A stretch of DNA of 64,000 bases from Pseudanabaena sp. BC1403 (GCF_002914585.1 NZ_PDDM01000009.1:1-64000); one strand, 5' to 3'. Shown: positions 36,675-46,150, numbered from the stretch's first letter. Made by a program: numbers and translations. Notes: a model not told the origin generated them from the letters alone.

Positions 36675-37155
36675 AGATGTTAAATAAGGAGGAGATAAGT
36701 GTCAAAACTGTCATCCAGTAGAATCGTACCATCAGTTATAATACCAAACTTCAAAATGGCAATGCCGTTTTGAAGTTTATTCAAGATAAGTGGATGCGCG
36801 AAGCGCCCAAATTATCTTTTGCTCCGCAGGAAACATCGATAACTAGACTCATTGATTTAACAAATATTAATTGCGATCGCTATGTTAGCGTCATTATACT
36901 AGTTCAGTCTTAAAGGAATGTCAGATTTAGCGATCGCCCAATTTCTATGTTTGAAAATAATGGCGATCGCTTGCCTGTGCCATCCTTTGCAAAATCATTT
37001 CAGCTTGCAATGGATGAATTAGTTGAAAGATTAAGCTTGCTGTTCAAGGCATAAGCTAATGAGTAGGCTATATTACACTTACAGTATGTTTTTATTTCTC
37101 ATTACTAGTATCGATGCTGAGTGATATTCCTTTAGTGTTGTAACAGTCTAAAGAT
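36675..37155. other. Intergenic region: palindromes, priA remnant, tiny ORF
   Basis: 481 bp. 36741-36780 is a palindrome (CTTCAAAATGGCA/TGCCGTTTTGAAG). 36785-36822 is a degenerate hairpin with a GCGCGAAGCGC core. 36849-36920 is a deleted piece of priA, listed separately. 36947-37054 is an open frame of 35 codons (MFENNGDRLPVP...) with no ribosome site, of doubtful reality. Confidence 0.6.
36849..36920 (+). pseudogene. Deleted remnant of priA 5' region
   Basis: 36852-36885 is identical over 34 bases to 42718-42751, codons 4-15 of the intact priA. Just after it, 36895-36918 matches 43237-43260 (TATACTAGTTCAG then CTTAAAGGAA) with one mismatch. The two blocks are in the same order as in priA but lack about 490 bp between them, so this is a decayed partial copy and not chance similarity. 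Confidence 0.85.
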
Positions 37156-38172
37156 ATGACAATTGAAGTTACAGAAGATTATCGAAGTTTGTTAGTGGCG
37201 GTGAAGTATCGGATTCGTGCTGCTCAGTATGAGGCTTTAAAGGCGGTTAATCGAGAGTTAATGGCGCTTTATTGGGATATTGGTGAGTTGATCGTTACTC
37301 GTCAAGAGAGCACTGGTTGGGGTAAGTCAGTGGTGGAACAATTAGCTCAGGATTTGCAGGTCGAGTTTCATGGGATGGCTGGATTTTCGGCGCGAAATAT
37401 TTGGAATATGCGAAATTTTTATGTAACCTACCGCACAAATGAAAAACTGCAACCATTGGTTGCAGAAATTGGCTGGACTCATAATTTGGTGATCTTAGAG
37501 AAGTGTAAGGACGATTTGCAGAGAGAGTTTTACATTCGCATGACACAAAAATTTGGCTGGACAAAAAATGTGTTGATTCACCAAATTGAGAACAAGACCT
37601 ACGAAAAAACTTTGCTGAATCAAACAAATTTCGATCACACTTTGTCAGAGGAGATGCGCGATCGCGCCAAACTTGCGGTTAAGGATGTATACACATTTGA
37701 TTTTCTGGAATTAGCGGATGAACATAGTGAACGCGAACTTGAGAAGGCGATTTTGACAAGGGTGGAACCATTTTTACAAGAGATGGGTGGGATGTTTACT
37801 TTTGTGGGTAGTCAATATCGTCTAGAGATTAGTGATGAGGAGTATTTTATTGATTTGTTGTTGTATCACCGTGGGCTGAAGTGTTTGGTGGCGGTTGAGT
37901 TAAAAATCGGGAAGTTTTTGCCTGAATATGTGGGGAAGATGCAGTTCTATTTGGCGGCTTTGGACGATCGCGTGAGGTTGGAGGGTGAGAATGCGGCGAT
38001 TGGGATTATTCTTTGTAAGTCGAAGGATCGGACGATTGTGGAGTATGCGCTGCGGCAGTCGAATCAAGCGATCGGGGTTGCCACTTATCAAATTGTGTCG
38101 TCTTTGCCGTTGGAGTTGCAGGGACAGTTGCCTGCTCCAGAGCAGGTGGCTAGGTTGTTAGGGGAAATGTAG
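37156..38172 (+). CDS. YhcG/DUF1016 PDDEXK nuclease family protein
   Basis: 338-aa protein of the YhcG family. The N-terminal DUF1016_N helical domain (ALYWDIGELIVTRQ, GWGKSVVEQLAQDL, FSARNIWNMRNFY) precedes a C-terminal PDDEXK-type nuclease: YFIDLLLYHRGLKCLVAVELK carries the Asp and the E-x-K, followed by GKMQFYL. These proteins are common in accessory islands near restriction and toxin genes, with a presumed DNA- or RNA-cleaving role. It is the first gene to the right of the priA remnant and converges on the NB-ARC gene. Confidence 0.88.
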   Translation: MTIEVTEDYRSLLVAVKYRIRAAQYEALKAVNRELMALYWDIGELIVTRQESTGWGKSVVEQLAQDLQVEFHGMAGFSARNIWNMRNFYVTYRTNEKLQPLVAEIGWTHNLVILEKCKDDLQREFYIRMTQKFGWTKNVLIHQIENKTYEKTLLNQTNFDHTLSEEMRDRAKLAVKDVYTFDFLELADEHSERELEKAILTRVEPFLQEMGGMFTFVGSQYRLEISDEEYFIDLLLYHRGLKCLVAVELKIGKFLPEYVGKMQFYLAALDDRVRLEGENAAIGIILCKSKDRTIVEYALRQSNQAIGVATYQIVSSLPLELQGQLPAPEQVARLLGEM

Positions 38173-38212
38173 GCGTTTTTAGTTTGATGAGAATGTTGGG
38201 TATGCGATCGTA

Positions 38213-38335
38213 TCAGCCTTGCCGAAATTTCAAACATTTGACTTCTATTTCTATCGCATTAATCAAAACCTGATCAGGTAAAGGATTTTGAACTGTGGGA
38301 GCTGCGATATTTTCTACAGCTTCAATGATTGGCAA
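38213..38335 (-). CDS. Possible 40-aa small protein after NB-ARC gene
   Basis: Open frame starting TTG three bases after the NB-ARC stop, with GGAAG at good spacing, encoding PIIEAVENIAAPTVQNPLPD and on to KFRQG. Amphipathic, no membrane helix. Its only support is the ribosome site, the close spacing and sequence that reads like protein. It may equally be the left-over end of a longer gene. Confidence 0.35.
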   Translation of the reverse strand: MPIIEAVENIAAPTVQNPLPDQVLINAIEIEVKCLKFRQG

Positions 38336-38338
38336 TAT

Positions 38339-41300
38339 TTACTTCCACTGGCTACAGACTTGCCTCATGGCATCGATAACACCACTTACTGCTGCTGTGC
38401 CTCCGAGGTGAAGAATCGCGGGATAGAGGGTAACAAAATCTTTCATCAAGTCTGAACGCTGACGGTGAGCGAGGATATGGAGGTGAGTTTGCCACTCAGC
38501 GTAAGGTGGAGACAGTTGAGAGATGTAACTACTAATGGCTTCGGCGCGACTGGGTTTGTGAACAATCGCAAGGATTGCCTCATAGATGTTAGAAAGAAAG
38601 TTTTGAGGAGATTGCTTAGCCAGTTTGCTCAATACCCATGCCCGACTGTGCTCACTCTTAATTTCCCTAGCTGCTTGCAACAGCACATCAAAGTAAGCAG
38701 AATCGCTCTCAGCCAGTTCGCTCAATACCCATGCCCGACTGTCCTCATCCTTAATTTCCCTAGCTGCTTGCAAAGCTTCATCAAAGTAAGCAGAATTGAT
38801 CTTAGCCAGTTCGCTCAATACCCATGCCCGCCTGAACTCATCCTTAATTTCCCTAGCTGCTTGTAAAGCTTCATCAAAGTAAGCAGAATCGATCTTAGCC
38901 AGTTTGCTCAATACCCATGCCCGCCTGAACTCATCCTTAATTTCCCTAGCTGCTTGCAAAGCTTCATCAAAGTAAGCAGAATCGATCTCAGCCAGTTCGC
39001 TCAATACCGATGCCCGACTGGACTCATCCTTAATTTCCCTAGCTGCTTGCAAAGCTTCATCAAAGTAAGCGGAATCGATCTTAGCCAGTTCGCTCAATAC
39101 TGATGCCCGCCTGGACTCATCCTTAATTTCCCTAGCTGCTTGCAACAGCACATCAAAGTAAGCAGAATCGATCTCAGCCAGTTCGCTCAATACCGATGCC
39201 CGACTGTACTCACCCTTAATTTCCCTAGCTGCTTGCAAAGCTTCATCAAAGTAAGCAGAATCGATCTTAGCCAGTTTGCTCAATACCGATGCCCGACCGT
39301 CCTCATCCTCCATTTTCCTAGCTGCTTGCAAAGCTTCATCAAAGTAAGCGGAATCGATCTTAGCCAGTTCGCTCAATACTGATGCCCGCCTGGACTCATC
39401 CTTAATTTCCCTAGCTGCTTGCAACAGCACATCAAAGTAAGCAGAATCGATCTCAGCCAGTTCGCTCAATACCGATGCCCGACTGTACTCACCCTTAATT
39501 TCCCTAGCTGCTTGCAAAGCTTCATCAAAGTAAGCAGAATCGATCTTAGCCAGTTTGCTCAATACCGATGCCCGACCGTCCTCATCCTCCATTTTCCTAG
39601 CTGCTTGCAAAGCTTCATCAAAGTAAGCGGAATCGATCTTAGCCAGTTCGCTCAATACTGATGCCCGCCTGGACTCATCCTTAATTTCCCTAGCTGCTTG
39701 CAACAGCACATCAAAGTAAGCAGAATCGATCTTAGCCAGTTCGCTCAATACCGATGCCCGACTGTACTCACCCTTAATTTCCCTAGCTGCTTGCAAAGCT
39801 TCATCAAAGTAAGCAGAATCGATCTCAGCCAGTTTGCTCAATACCCATGCCCGACTGTACTCATCCTTAATTTCCCTAGCTGCTTGCAAAGCTTCATCAA
39901 AGTAAGCAGAATCGATCTTAGCCAGTTTTCTCAATACCCATGCCCGACTGGACTCATCCTTAATTTCCCTAGCTGCTTGCAAAGCTTCATCAAAGTAAGC
40001 AGAATCGATCTCAGCCAGTTCGCTCAATACCCTTGCCCGACTGTACTCATCCTTTATTTCCCTAGCTGTTTGCAAAGCTTCATCAAAGTAAGCGGAATCG
40101 CTCTTAGCCAGTTCGCTCAATACCCTTGCCCGACTGTACTCATCCTTTATTTCCCTAGCTGTTTGCAAAGCTACTTGAAACAATGACTTGGATAGATAGG
40201 ATACTAATGCTCGAATAGATTCTGAGATCTTGTGCTCATTTTGCATTTGCTCCACATAAGCCCAAGCCTGCTCTACCGTCCAAAAGCTTTGCTTAACAAA
40301 CTCCGCCATCATGTCGATCGGCAAATTCTCCACCAAACTATTCAACGTTGCCGTAATCAGCGCATACCGACATTGCAAGACGATCGCCCCAGCCCGATTG
40401 CCTTCGTAACCACGCTCCGCAATTTTCCAGCCCCGCGCCACATCATCCACAAAAATCGCAGGTTGCCCAAGGCGATCGCACGCTTCAAACCAAGCATTGC
40501 GTCCTTTAGCATCACTCATCGACATCAGAGCATGGAGTTCATCATCCCAATTCGCCTGTTCCAAATGCCAAGTCAAATGACGATGAATATAGCCATCATT
40601 AGGCAATCCATCCCAACGGTGATTTGATGCGCGTTCTCGATAGCGTTCCAGAAATTGCCGATGGGCAAGTTGTAACGGCGGAACAGGCTCAGAGCTAAGA
40701 AGCCCCTCTTCGTTCAGGCTACGCGCCATATCATGCATGAGATCATGTACTCGATAGGTCGGCTCCTCCGCGATCGTCGCCACCCCATCCGTCAGGAACG
40801 AGCGATTTCGTAGCATGATCAATATCTTCTTTGCTTGCAACGGTGGTAAATCCCATAGCACCTCAGCCATGCGACTATTGAGATTCACATCCTCTGGTAA
40901 CACCCCCAACCAAGCAAATTGTTGCAATTGATCGTGATTCAGCCGCTTTAGACTCAAATTAAAACAAGCTTGCAAACTATATTTACGCTGGGCATTCTCA
41001 TCCAAATCATCCCATTTCTCAGAAGAGTCCAACAGATTTAGCGCCCGCGATCGCCGCCCAATCCCCGATACCACCGATCGCCGCTCTGCCTCAAACTCCG
41101 ATCGCAACTCCTCCCAACTCAAACCATCGCGCACCTGATTTGTCGCTAAATCTAACGCCAAGGGCAAACGACCCAATAACTTAGCAAAGGCTTTAACCTC
41201 CACCTCCTGCTCAGACCGCCACTTGGTTCCTAACTTTTGCCTCACCAGTGCGATCGCCTCAGATTCTGACATCAACGCTAAGGAATAAGTGTCCGCACCC

Positions 41301-42151
41301 TCGATCTGAGCCTCCCGTGTCGTCACCAATACCCGACAGCCCTCACCCCCAACCCGAAACCATTCCGCATGGGCGGCATTCCAGACATCATCCACCACCA
41401 GCAACATTTGCCGCTCCGCCAGCAGATTGTGCAAATATCGCGAGGCTGACTCTAAAGTGTTGGCGCTAAAAGCTTCCCGTGACTTATCCAACTCCCTGAT
41501 CCAATCCCCCAACAAAGTCTGGAGATCGGGACTCTGCCCCAAAGTCACCCACAAAATCCCATCCGCAAACCGCGCCTGTACCTCTAGATCCTGCACCAAC
41601 GCCGCCGCTAAGACCGACTTCCCCAGACCTCCCAAACCCGCGATCGCGCTAACCACCAACGTCCGCTCATCTACCGCCAAGAGTTTTGCCTTCACCGCCT
41701 TCAAGGCATCTGTTCGCTCCACAAAGTTATCAGGCAACCGTACCCTTGGAAATGGTGCACCCGCTTTGAGTGGTGATTTTTGGGTAGTTTGCAGACTGCT
41801 CTTGCTCTCTAAGCTTTCTAACTCTGGCGGAATTTGAGCATTAATTTCCGCCTCGATCTTTTGGTTTGAGGCAGCTTCTTTACAGGCTTTCTTCAGACAA
41901 GCCCGTAGCTCTATTAGCTTTCCACGACTCTCGATCTTCGCTAATGACGGAAACTCTCGACCTGCGCGATCGTAAATTTCGCTCATGTGTTTCTTTAGAG
42001 CTGATACACCAATTCTGAGTTGAGTTGCAATCATAGCGTCACCCTCTTCAAAATTCTCATCGGCTAGTCGCTCTAAAAAGACCCTACGCTGCTCTGGAGT
42101 CAGGCGTAAGCGATCGCTCATATCTTCAAGAAAAGTTTTCCAATCCATCAA
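38339..42151 (-). CDS. NB-ARC STAND NTPase with seventeen 31-aa repeats
   Basis: 1270-aa protein. About 1-95: small helical domain with an HTH look (ATQLRIGVSALKKHMSEIYD). About 140-500: NB-ARC NTPase with Walker A GLGGLGKS (172-179), Walker B LLVVDDVW (250-257), GxP-type LGRLPLALDLA (326-336) and MHD-like VHDLMHDMA (468-476). Residues 658-1184: seventeen near-identical 31-residue units with consensus FDEALQAAREIKDE then SRASVLSELAKIDSAY, an alpha-solenoid sensor. STAND proteins of this layout act in apoptosis, plant immunity and bacterial phage defence. No separate toxic effector domain is evident. It lies in an accessory block between priA copies. Confidence 0.85.
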   Translation of the reverse strand: MMDWKTFLEDMSDRLRLTPEQRRVFLERLADENFEEGDAMIATQLRIGVSALKKHMSEIYDRAGREFPSLAKIESRGKLIELRACLKKACKEAASNQKIEAEINAQIPPELESLESKSSLQTTQKSPLKAGAPFPRVRLPDNFVERTDALKAVKAKLLAVDERTLVVSAIAGLGGLGKSVLAAALVQDLEVQARFADGILWVTLGQSPDLQTLLGDWIRELDKSREAFSANTLESASRYLHNLLAERQMLLVVDDVWNAAHAEWFRVGGEGCRVLVTTREAQIEGADTYSLALMSESEAIALVRQKLGTKWRSEQEVEVKAFAKLLGRLPLALDLATNQVRDGLSWEELRSEFEAERRSVVSGIGRRSRALNLLDSSEKWDDLDENAQRKYSLQACFNLSLKRLNHDQLQQFAWLGVLPEDVNLNSRMAEVLWDLPPLQAKKILIMLRNRSFLTDGVATIAEEPTYRVHDLMHDMARSLNEEGLLSSEPVPPLQLAHRQFLERYRERASNHRWDGLPNDGYIHRHLTWHLEQANWDDELHALMSMSDAKGRNAWFEACDRLGQPAIFVDDVARGWKIAERGYEGNRAGAIVLQCRYALITATLNSLVENLPIDMMAEFVKQSFWTVEQAWAYVEQMQNEHKISESIRALVSYLSKSLFQVALQTAREIKDEYSRARVLSELAKSDSAYFDEALQTAREIKDEYSRARVLSELAEIDSAYFDEALQAAREIKDESSRAWVLRKLAKIDSAYFDEALQAAREIKDEYSRAWVLSKLAEIDSAYFDEALQAAREIKGEYSRASVLSELAKIDSAYFDVLLQAAREIKDESRRASVLSELAKIDSAYFDEALQAARKMEDEDGRASVLSKLAKIDSAYFDEALQAAREIKGEYSRASVLSELAEIDSAYFDVLLQAAREIKDESRRASVLSELAKIDSAYFDEALQAARKMEDEDGRASVLSKLAKIDSAYFDEALQAAREIKGEYSRASVLSELAEIDSAYFDVLLQAAREIKDESRRASVLSELAKIDSAYFDEALQAAREIKDESSRASVLSELAEIDSAYFDEALQAAREIKDEFRRAWVLSKLAKIDSAYFDEALQAAREIKDEFRRAWVLSELAKINSAYFDEALQAAREIKDEDSRAWVLSELAESDSAYFDVLLQAAREIKSEHSRAWVLSKLAKQSPQNFLSNIYEAILAIVHKPSRAEAISSYISQLSPPYAEWQTHLHILAHRQRSDLMKDFVTLYPAILHLGGTAAVSGVIDAMRQVCSQWK
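38600..40180 (-). repeat. 93-bp tandem repeat array, 17 units
   Basis: Seventeen in-frame 93-bp units encoding the 31-residue solenoid repeats. Within it, units 6-8 and 9-11 form two nearly identical 279-bp triplets, so a three-unit block was duplicated recently. Antisense ORFs with the same 93- and 279-bp period are by-products of the repeat. Confidence 0.92.
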
Positions 42152-42281
42152 GCAGTGGGCTATCTACTAAAGTTCTACATAGTATGTACCAATTTTTCTA
42201 CCTCGCGCAACTTTCAGGGGATCTCCGCCCAAGTTAGCAGCCATAAGCTTGATTCATAAAGAAATACGAGGTAACTCAATC

Positions 42282-42521
42282 ATGATGAATCACACAGAAG
42301 GCAAGGCAATTCAAACCATCGACCCCGCACAGCCCACACATTCAAACCTAGAATTACCAAACTTCGCGATCGACCCCACTAATCCACTGGCTTGGGTTTT
42401 AGCGACTACCATGCTTCTAAAGCACACTGCCCAAACAATCAATGCTGTGACTAGGCTAATTCAAGCGATCGCACCACGCAAAAATGGTAATGAGAAAAGA
42501 AGCGATCGTAAAGGGCATTAA
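42282..42521 (+). CDS. Small protein divergent from NB-ARC gene
   Basis: 79-aa product from the ATG at 42282 (CGAGGT precedes it), reading MMNHTEGKAIQTIDPAQ and so on. The middle (DPTNPLAWVLATTMLLKHTA) is hydrophobic to amphipathic and could insert in a membrane. The C-terminus is basic (RKNGNEKRSDRKGH). I do not recognise it. It is transcribed away from the NB-ARC gene and ends at a terminator, so it may be a partner. Confidence 0.5.
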   Translation: MMNHTEGKAIQTIDPAQPTHSNLELPNFAIDPTNPLAWVLATTMLLKHTAQTINAVTRLIQAIAPRKNGNEKRSDRKGH

Positions 42522-42532
42522 ATGCCACCGTT

Positions 42533-42568
42533 AAACAAAGCGGCTCTCTTGAGGGAGCCGCTTTGTTT
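42533..42568 (+). terminator. Hairpin terminator
   Basis: Stem AAACAAAGCGGCTC/GAGCCGCTTTGTTT followed by T's, 12 bp after the small gene. Confidence 0.85.
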
Positions 42569-42707
42569 TAGAAGAAATCTCAGAACGGTAGATTTTAAGA
42601 ACAGTTGATATTAGCCGCTTGTATTTACTTATTCTATAACAAGCCACTCGCCAACGAAACCAGTTGCAAATATAATAGCGCCTACGCTTGGGAAAACTGC
42701 TGCAAAC

Positions 42708-45203
42708 ATGGAACTATTTGATTTAACAAATATTAATTGCGATCGCTATGTCAGCGTTATCGTTGATTGTATTGGTATTGAGGATTTGCTGACCTATCGC
42801 ATTCCTGAAGATATTAATATTCAAATAGGAGATATTCTCAGCGTTCCATTAGGTACTCGTCATGTAGGCGCGATCGCATTAAAAATTTCTGACACCTCTG
42901 CGATCGCGAATTTAGATACAGAGATTAAATCAGTTAGTGCCGTAGTTAGTTCAGGCATTTTCCCAAGGACTTATTGGGAGATGTTGATTCGCACAGCGGA
43001 TTATTATCGTACCCCTGTCATGCAGACGGTAAAAACTGCTCTTCCTCCTAAGTTGCTCGATCAGTCTCATTACCGAATCAAAGTAAAACATGAGAATTTA
43101 GTTCCGCCTGCGGCGGAACCAAATTCTCAACTAAGACTACCCAAAGCAGCACAAATGGTTTGGGATTTTTTGCAAGAGCATAAGCATAATCCCAAGGGAA
43201 TTAGTCGTCGTTATATTCAGCAAAAACTTGGTAGATATACTAGTTCAGGCTTAAAGGAACTTCAAAAATTAGAATGGATTGATACAGTTCTAGAACTGCC
43301 AAATCGTCCACAGCCTAAGTATGAAGATGTAGTCATTTTACTGAAAGCCCCAGATAGTGAAGTCACTATAAGACAAGCAGAGATTCTCACGATTTTGCAG
43401 CATCAAGGTGGGGAATGTTTAAAAACACAATTATGTAAAATCGCGAAGACCTCAGTTTCGGTTATCCAAACTCTGGCGAATAAAGGCTACGTCACGATCG
43501 CTAAACAAGAGTCGCTACGATTAGGTGGTAAAAGCCATACGGTCAAACGCGATCGCCCTAAAGATCTCACACCCGATCAAGATGTGGCATTGCAACAAAT
43601 TTTGAAGGCGATCGCAGATCAAACCGCACCGCATTTTCTCTTACATGGAGTCACAGGCTCAGGTAAAACAGAAGTATATCTGCAAGCGATCGCCCCAGTC
43701 CTCGAAGCAGGAAAATCGGCACTAGTTCTCGTTCCTGAAATTGGCTTAACTCCACAACTGACCGATCGCTTTCGCGCGAGATTTGGTGATGCGAAAGTAA
43801 ATGTTTATCATAGTCAATTATCCGAGGGTGAGCGCTTTGATACATGGCGATTGATGCTCACGGGTGAAGCTCAAATTGTCATCGGTACGCGATCGGCAGT
43901 GTTTGCACCACTCTCAAATTTAGGCTTAATTGTGATGGATGAGGAGCATGACAATAGTTTTAAGCAAGATCAGCCTCAGCCCTGTTACCATGCGCGCACG
44001 ATCGCAGAATGGCGATCGCAATTAGAAAATATCCCCCTTGTCCTTGGTTCCGCAACTCCTTCAGCGGAAGTAATCTATGCTCATCAAGAAGGTAAATCTA
44101 TCTATCTAGAACTTCCACACCGCATTGGCAACAAAGACATGCCACCGATTGAAGTTGTGGATATGCGTGATGAATTTAAAGCTGGCAATTATTCAATTTT
44201 GAGTCGCAAGTTGCAAAATGCGATCGCGGAGATGCTCGAAGCCAAACAGCAAGGAATTCTCTTCATCCATCGACGCGGCTATAGTACTTTTGTATCCTGT
44301 AGATCATGTGGCTACGTAGCGGAATGCCCTAACTGTGATGTTTCACTCTCCTATCACGATCCCATCTCACCTACTGCCCATCAACCAAAATCTGCCCATT
44401 TACGCTGCCATTATTGTAACTACACTCTAATTCAGCCCAAGGCTTGTCCTGAATGCGGTTCACCATATTTCAAGCATTTTGGTAGTGGAACTCAAAAAGT
44501 GGAACAGGAACTCGCAAAATTATTCCCAAATATTCGCTTGATTCGCTTTGACAGTGATACAACGCGCAATAAGGATCAGCATCGCTTATTAATCGATCAG
44601 TTTCGGGCTGGAGAAGCAGATTTATTAGTGGGAACGCAAATGCTAACTAAGGGTTTAGATATTCCTCAAGTAACTTTAGTGGGTGTAGTATCGGCAGATG
44701 GATTATTAAACTTCTCGGATTATCGCGCAGGAGAGAGAGCCGCCCAAACCTTGCTACAGGTGGCAGGTCGCGCAGGTCGTGGCGAAGAAGATGGCAAAGT
44801 AATCATGCAAACCTATACGCCTGAACATCCTGCCATGCAAGCGGTACAAACCTATCAACTAGAAGCATTTATGCAGACTGAGTTAGAAATGCGTGCTGCT
44901 TTGCGCTATCCACCGATGGGACAGATGGTGTTGATTCATCTCAGTAGTGAGAGTGATACCGCCGTTGAGAAGTCAGCTAATGAATTAGCGGAATATTTGC
45001 GTCAATTAGAGAATGATTGGGACATTTTAGGAGCAACTCCCGCCACGATCGCTAAGGTTGCAAATCGTTATCGTTGGCAGATTTTGCTTAAGTTTGCTCC
45101 TGAAATTTTGCCTGATGTCCCAAGTCTAGAAGAGTTGCGAATGTTGGTTAATTCTAAGGCTGTGCGAGTTGCGATCGATGTCGATCCACTCACCATTTTG
45201 TAG
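42708..45203 (+). CDS. priA: Primosomal protein N' (replication restart helicase)
   Basis: 831-aa PriA. The N-terminal DNA-binding domain begins at the ATG (VIVDCIGIEDLLTYRIPED). The helicase core has Walker A GVTGSGKTEVY, DEEH box (VMDEEHDNSFKQD), GSATPSAE, and motif VI AGRAGRGEEDG. Two zinc sites are formed by CRSCGYVAECPNCD and CHYCN...CPECG. It reloads the replisome at stalled forks. A partial, deleted copy of its 5' region lies 5.9 kb upstream at 36.85 kb, at the other side of the accessory block. Confidence 0.95.
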   Translation: MELFDLTNINCDRYVSVIVDCIGIEDLLTYRIPEDINIQIGDILSVPLGTRHVGAIALKISDTSAIANLDTEIKSVSAVVSSGIFPRTYWEMLIRTADYYRTPVMQTVKTALPPKLLDQSHYRIKVKHENLVPPAAEPNSQLRLPKAAQMVWDFLQEHKHNPKGISRRYIQQKLGRYTSSGLKELQKLEWIDTVLELPNRPQPKYEDVVILLKAPDSEVTIRQAEILTILQHQGGECLKTQLCKIAKTSVSVIQTLANKGYVTIAKQESLRLGGKSHTVKRDRPKDLTPDQDVALQQILKAIADQTAPHFLLHGVTGSGKTEVYLQAIAPVLEAGKSALVLVPEIGLTPQLTDRFRARFGDAKVNVYHSQLSEGERFDTWRLMLTGEAQIVIGTRSAVFAPLSNLGLIVMDEEHDNSFKQDQPQPCYHARTIAEWRSQLENIPLVLGSATPSAEVIYAHQEGKSIYLELPHRIGNKDMPPIEVVDMRDEFKAGNYSILSRKLQNAIAEMLEAKQQGILFIHRRGYSTFVSCRSCGYVAECPNCDVSLSYHDPISPTAHQPKSAHLRCHYCNYTLIQPKACPECGSPYFKHFGSGTQKVEQELAKLFPNIRLIRFDSDTTRNKDQHRLLIDQFRAGEADLLVGTQMLTKGLDIPQVTLVGVVSADGLLNFSDYRAGERAAQTLLQVAGRAGRGEEDGKVIMQTYTPEHPAMQAVQTYQLEAFMQTELEMRAALRYPPMGQMVLIHLSSESDTAVEKSANELAEYLRQLENDWDILGATPATIAKVANRYRWQILLKFAPEILPDVPSLEELRMLVNSKAVRVAIDVDPLTIL

Positions 45204-45288
45204 CTTCTCAATTACGAATTACGAATTACGTTTTTGTAGTTATTATGAGAATCCTTAGTGAGCGGCTTCGCTGGGTACTAAAGATTCT

Positions 45289-46020
45289 TTATTTAGGCAG
45301 TTCGCCAAAGCGATCGCGATATTGTTTAAGCATCGCTTCCATTTCATTAAGTTGTTCTGAGGCTTGCTCAGCTCGTTGGCGTTCTTGCTCAGCCCGTAAA
45401 AACTCCTGCTCAGCCCTGAGACTCTCTTGATTTGCGCGTAAGCATTCCTGCTCCAGCATAGTATTGATTTCGATATAAGAATAAAACTTAGTTCCGTCTG
45501 GACGATAAATTTGTAGCTCATCGGTGAGATCAAAGCGAATACCTAATCGAGGGCTCACCCAATCATGAGATTCGGGAATGCGATCCAAATTGCCATCGTT
45601 TCTAATCAAAACTTCTAGATCGTTATTGTCAGGATTGTAGATGTAATATTCTTCAACGCCGTAGCGATCATAAAAAAGTAGCTTTCTTGCCATGTCTACA
45701 GATTTATTGCTAGGCGAGAGAATCTCAAAGACAACTTGAGGAGCAATATTATTCTCTTCCCATTGTTTGTATGATCCGCGATCGCCTTTAGGACGACCAA
45801 ATATCACCATCGTGTCAGGAGCCGCAGTAGTTTGGGGTTGTCCCTCAACGGGATACCAAAGTAAGTCGCCAGCAACGAATACTTGAGGATCATTACTGTA
45901 TAGCCAGTCAATATTTTGCTGGATTGTCAAAATCCATCGAAACTGCTTAGTATTGTCTGCCATAGGTTTCCCGTCACTTTCGGGATAGATGATGTCAGGC
46001 TTGCTCAGTTGGCTAACCAT
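45289..46020 (-). CDS. Uma2 family endonuclease with coiled-coil tail
   Basis: 243-aa Uma2 (DUF820) protein. The restriction-endonuclease-like core shows VAGDLLWYPVEG, DTMVIFGRPKGDRGSY and PQVVFEILSPSNKSVDM, then EEYYIYNP. After about residue 190 comes an extended coiled coil rich in AEQE/RAEQ. Uma2 proteins are heavily expanded in cyanobacteria, and their role is unproven. AGGAG precedes the ATG. Confidence 0.85.
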   Translation of the reverse strand: MVSQLSKPDIIYPESDGKPMADNTKQFRWILTIQQNIDWLYSNDPQVFVAGDLLWYPVEGQPQTTAAPDTMVIFGRPKGDRGSYKQWEENNIAPQVVFEILSPSNKSVDMARKLLFYDRYGVEEYYIYNPDNNDLEVLIRNDGNLDRIPESHDWVSPRLGIRFDLTDELQIYRPDGTKFYSYIEINTMLEQECLRANQESLRAEQEFLRAEQERQRAEQASEQLNEMEAMLKQYRDRFGELPK

Positions 46021-46104
46021 CGGCTTTGGCTCCTGAACTTATGGGTTGTTTTGATTATACAGCGATTTTTATTGAGGTTAATTCTGGCTTGCCCCGTGGT
46101 TGCT

Positions 46105-46150
46105 GATAGATAAGGATGGGCGGCGCTTCGCGCCGCCCATCCTTATCTAT
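46105..46150. repeat. Perfect GCGCTTCGCGC-loop hairpin
   Basis: Stem GATAAGGATGGGCGGCGC/GCGCCGCCCATCCTTATC with a TTC loop between divergent genes. It is not at a transcript end, so termination does not explain it. Confidence 0.8.

Noticed and set aside
36947-37054. 35-codon ORF right of the priA remnant
   Set aside because: No ribosome site, no recognisable similarity, and it lies in decayed sequence; mentioned only in the region entry.
38600-40180. Regular repeats that might suggest a CRISPR array
   Set aside because: The 93-bp units have no unique spacers and are fully translated in frame as solenoid repeats.
38465-40186. Antisense ORFs across the NB-ARC repeat array
   Set aside because: They recur with the repeat period, have no ribosome sites and are by-products of a repetitive gene on the other strand.
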